DNA of 8,996 nt, taken from NCBI GenBank assembly GCA_020025035.1, contig JAHHSU010000045.1, positions 1-8,996 of the forward strand, read 5' to 3'. The translations under genes were made by a program, and so were the position numbers. Of this stretch, positions 7,317 through 8,996 are shown one piece after another (position 1 is the first letter of the stretch; every line of letters starts with the position of its first letter). The DNA is from Thomasclavelia sp. GTDB lineage: Bacteria; Bacillota_I; Bacilli_A; Erysipelotrichales; Coprobacillaceae. Below the pieces are notes generated by a model, which was not told the origin of the DNA, did not search any database, and worked only from the letters and a program-made list of their open reading frames with translations.

Positions 7317-7344
7317 TAATATAATATTTTTTTTATAATGACAA
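7316..7344 (-). promoter_or_regulatory. Sigma-A-like promoter of ruvAB
   Basis: On the minus strand TTGTCA (7344-7339), a 17-nt spacer and TATTAT (7321-7316), each one base off consensus. Transcription would start near 7309, giving a leader of about 65 nt before ruvA. It lies between the helicase terminator and ruvA, where a promoter is needed. I see no GAAC-N4-GTTC SOS (LexA) box near it. Confidence 0.65.
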
Positions 7345-7357
7345 GGACTAACCATGT

Positions 7358-7392
7358 AAAAAAACAGTATAACTTTTTAGCTATACTGTTTT
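7358..7392 (-). terminator. Intrinsic terminator of the DEAD-box helicase gene
   Basis: On the minus strand an 11-bp stem AAAACAGTATA/TATACTGTTTT (arms 7392-7382 and 7371-7361) with a 10-nt loop runs into three more T residues, making a T run of seven (7364-7358). The first two bases of the stem belong to the helicase stop codon TAA (7393-7391). Confidence 0.85.
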
Positions 7393-8941
7393 ACATAATT
7401 GTAATTTTAACACGATTTCGATTTAACTTTTGACCATTACATTTTTTTAATACTGTATCTACATATGATGGTTCTATTTCTACTTCTGTGAATTTAGATC
7501 TAACCTCAATATGACCAATCACCTTTTTATTAATACGTGCATGATCTAAAATAAAAAATAAAATATGTTTAGATTGTATTCTGTCTTTTTTCCCAACACT
7601 GAATCTTAATGTTTCATATTGAATTGCTTTAGATACTTGTTTAGCTTCATTAAATCCTATTTCTTTTTCATAAATCATAGAAAATAATGTTGACGATAAA
7701 TCAACTAGTGTTTTATAATCGTACTCTTTCATTAATTCTACAAAACGTTGATTTTTCTTTTGACTACAATAATGACTAGCTTTAGTTAAAATATCCTGTG
7801 ATTTAACTTCTAATATTTGTTCATTTGTAGGAATTTCCATTTTTTCAACTGTACAATTCATCTGCTTTTGAATAGAACGAATAAAATGTCTTTCATTTCC
7901 TGTAATTAAAGTAATACTAGTTCCTTTTTTTGACGCTCTACCAGTTCTTCCAATACGGTGTACGTATGCCTCTTTTTCTTGAGGCAATTCGTAGTTGATT
8001 ACATGTGTTACATTTTCTATGTCAATTCCTCGAGCAACAACATCTGTTGCAACTAACAAAGTAGTAGAACCTTCCTTAAATTGACGTAATGCTTTTACAC
8101 GTTGTTCTTGTGACAAATCTCCATGTATTCCTTCAACTAAATAATTTCTATTTTTTAATTCAAAAACTAATTCATCTACTCCACGCTTTGTTCGACAAAA
8201 AATAATTCCACTTTCAATTCGACTAAAATCAATAATACGACATAACGTTTCAATACGTGCTTTAGATTTTGTTTCTACATAATACTGTTTAATCGTTGAA
8301 GCAGTTTTTACATGTTGATCTACCTTAATTAGTTCAACATCCTCGTTCATATATTGATGTGCTATTTTTTCAATTTCTGGTTTCATTGTAGCAGAAAATA
8401 AAACTGTTTGTTTTTTGTCATTTGTTTGATTTAAAATTGCTTCAATATCATCTACAAATCCCATATTTAACATTTCATCAGCTTCATCAAGTACTACCAT
8501 TTCAACATTTTGAAGATTTACAACCTTACGTCTCATTAAATCCATTAAACGACCAGGTGTTGCAACAATAATATCTGCACCTCGTTTAATAGATTTGATT
8601 TGTGGTTCAATTTTACTACCACCATATACAGATACAATTTTGGTCTTAGTATATTGTCCTATTTTTTTCATTTCATTTTCTATTTGAATTACTAATTCTC
8701 GTGTAGGTGACAACACAACAGCTTTAATACAATGATCGTTTTTAGGTTCTAATATAGATAACATTGAACTTGCAAATGTTAATGTTTTTCCTGTTCCAGT
8801 TTGTGCTAACCCAATTACATCTTTTCCTGTTAAAATAATTGGTATTGCTTGTTCTTGTATTTTAGTTGGCGTCTCATAACCCATTTTTTTAATACCTTGC
8901 ATAACTTCTATACTTAATTTAAATTCTTCAAATCTTTTCAT
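7391..8941 (-). CDS. DEAD-box ATP-dependent RNA helicase with DbpA-type RNA-binding domain
   Basis: A 516-residue cytoplasmic RNA helicase that unwinds short RNA duplexes, likely in ribosome assembly, RNA decay or cold adaptation. The two RecA-like domains are complete: Q-motif with PTKIQ (25-29), motif I AQTGTGKT (46-53), Ia PTRELVIQ (79-86), Ib TPGR (128-131), DEAD (152-155), motif III SAT (183-185), IV IIFCRT (246-251), V ATDVVARGID (298-307) and VI HRIGRTGR (328-335). After a linker region (about 370-440), residues about 445-516 resemble the DbpA/DeaD RNA-binding domain (LRFSVGKKDRI and GHIEVRSKFTEVEI). The basic, Gly/Arg-rich tail common in other paralogs is absent. An AAGGAG site lies 6 nt before the ATG. 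CshA, DeaD and DbpA are the closest named relatives; which is the ortholog cannot be settled here. It forms a single-gene unit ending in its own terminator. Confidence 0.93.
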   Translation of the reverse strand: MKRFEEFKLSIEVMQGIKKMGYETPTKIQEQAIPIILTGKDVIGLAQTGTGKTLTFASSMLSILEPKNDHCIKAVVLSPTRELVIQIENEMKKIGQYTKTKIVSVYGGSKIEPQIKSIKRGADIIVATPGRLMDLMRRKVVNLQNVEMVVLDEADEMLNMGFVDDIEAILNQTNDKKQTVLFSATMKPEIEKIAHQYMNEDVELIKVDQHVKTASTIKQYYVETKSKARIETLCRIIDFSRIESGIIFCRTKRGVDELVFELKNRNYLVEGIHGDLSQEQRVKALRQFKEGSTTLLVATDVVARGIDIENVTHVINYELPQEKEAYVHRIGRTGRASKKGTSITLITGNERHFIRSIQKQMNCTVEKMEIPTNEQILEVKSQDILTKASHYCSQKKNQRFVELMKEYDYKTLVDLSSTLFSMIYEKEIGFNEAKQVSKAIQYETLRFSVGKKDRIQSKHILFFILDHARINKKVIGHIEVRSKFTEVEIEPSYVDTVLKKCNGQKLNRNRVKITIM

Positions 8942-8947
8942 TTACTT

Positions 8948-8953
8948 CTCCTT
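8948..8953 (-). promoter_or_regulatory. Ribosome binding site of the helicase gene
   Basis: AAGGAG on the minus strand lies 6 nt before the ATG at 8941 and supports that start. The remaining bases to the window edge are AT-rich, and I cannot assign a promoter or an upstream gene there. Confidence 0.75.
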
Positions 8954-8996
8954 ATTATTCAATAACAATTTACTTTAACATATTTTTAATTGCATT

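Noticed and set aside
7246..7390. Riboswitch or structured leader before ruvA
   Set aside because: The leader is only about 65 nt, nearly all A/T, with no recognisable conserved core or stable stem.

Overview
The window comes from a very AT-rich (about 30% GC by eye) low-GC Gram-positive bacterium. RuvA, RuvB, ComEA, ComEC, strong AGGAGG-type ribosome binding sites and TTGACA/TATAAT-like promoters all fit Bacillota. Tryptophan codons checked in comEC are TGG and comEC itself stops at TGA, so the standard bacterial code applies. That argues against Mycoplasma-type code 4 and fits an Erysipelotrichia-like lineage. The lineage is an inference from composition and gene content, not a database result.

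All seven genes lie on the minus strand, so transcription runs from high to low coordinates. In that order: (1) a DEAD-box RNA helicase with a DbpA-type C-terminal RNA-binding domain (8941-7391), closed by a terminator that starts inside its stop codon; (2) its own promoter, then ruvA (7245-6685) and ruvB (6675-5680), the Holliday-junction branch-migration motor; (3) a hairpin/T-run terminator that holds the ruvB stop codon in its loop, then comEA (5650-5189) and comEC (5198-3186), the DNA receptor and membrane channel of natural transformation, which overlap by 10 nt; (4) a 150-nt gap with a clear promoter flanked by inverted repeats, then a two-gene ABC system, a large FtsX-like/bacteriocin-associated membrane protein (3035-786) and its ATPase (783-130), closed by a strong terminator at 24-58.

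Two themes stand out. DNA uptake (comEA/comEC) is joined to recombination (ruvAB) by a terminator that transcription must read through unless an unseen promoter lies inside ruvB. The ABC pair resembles the lactococcin-972-type export/immunity module but has no bacteriocin precursor, kinase or regulator gene beside it in this window. Its promoter carries the most regulatory-looking DNA here. I found no CRISPR array, tRNA, rRNA, insertion sequence or phage gene, and I do not see a clearly new system.
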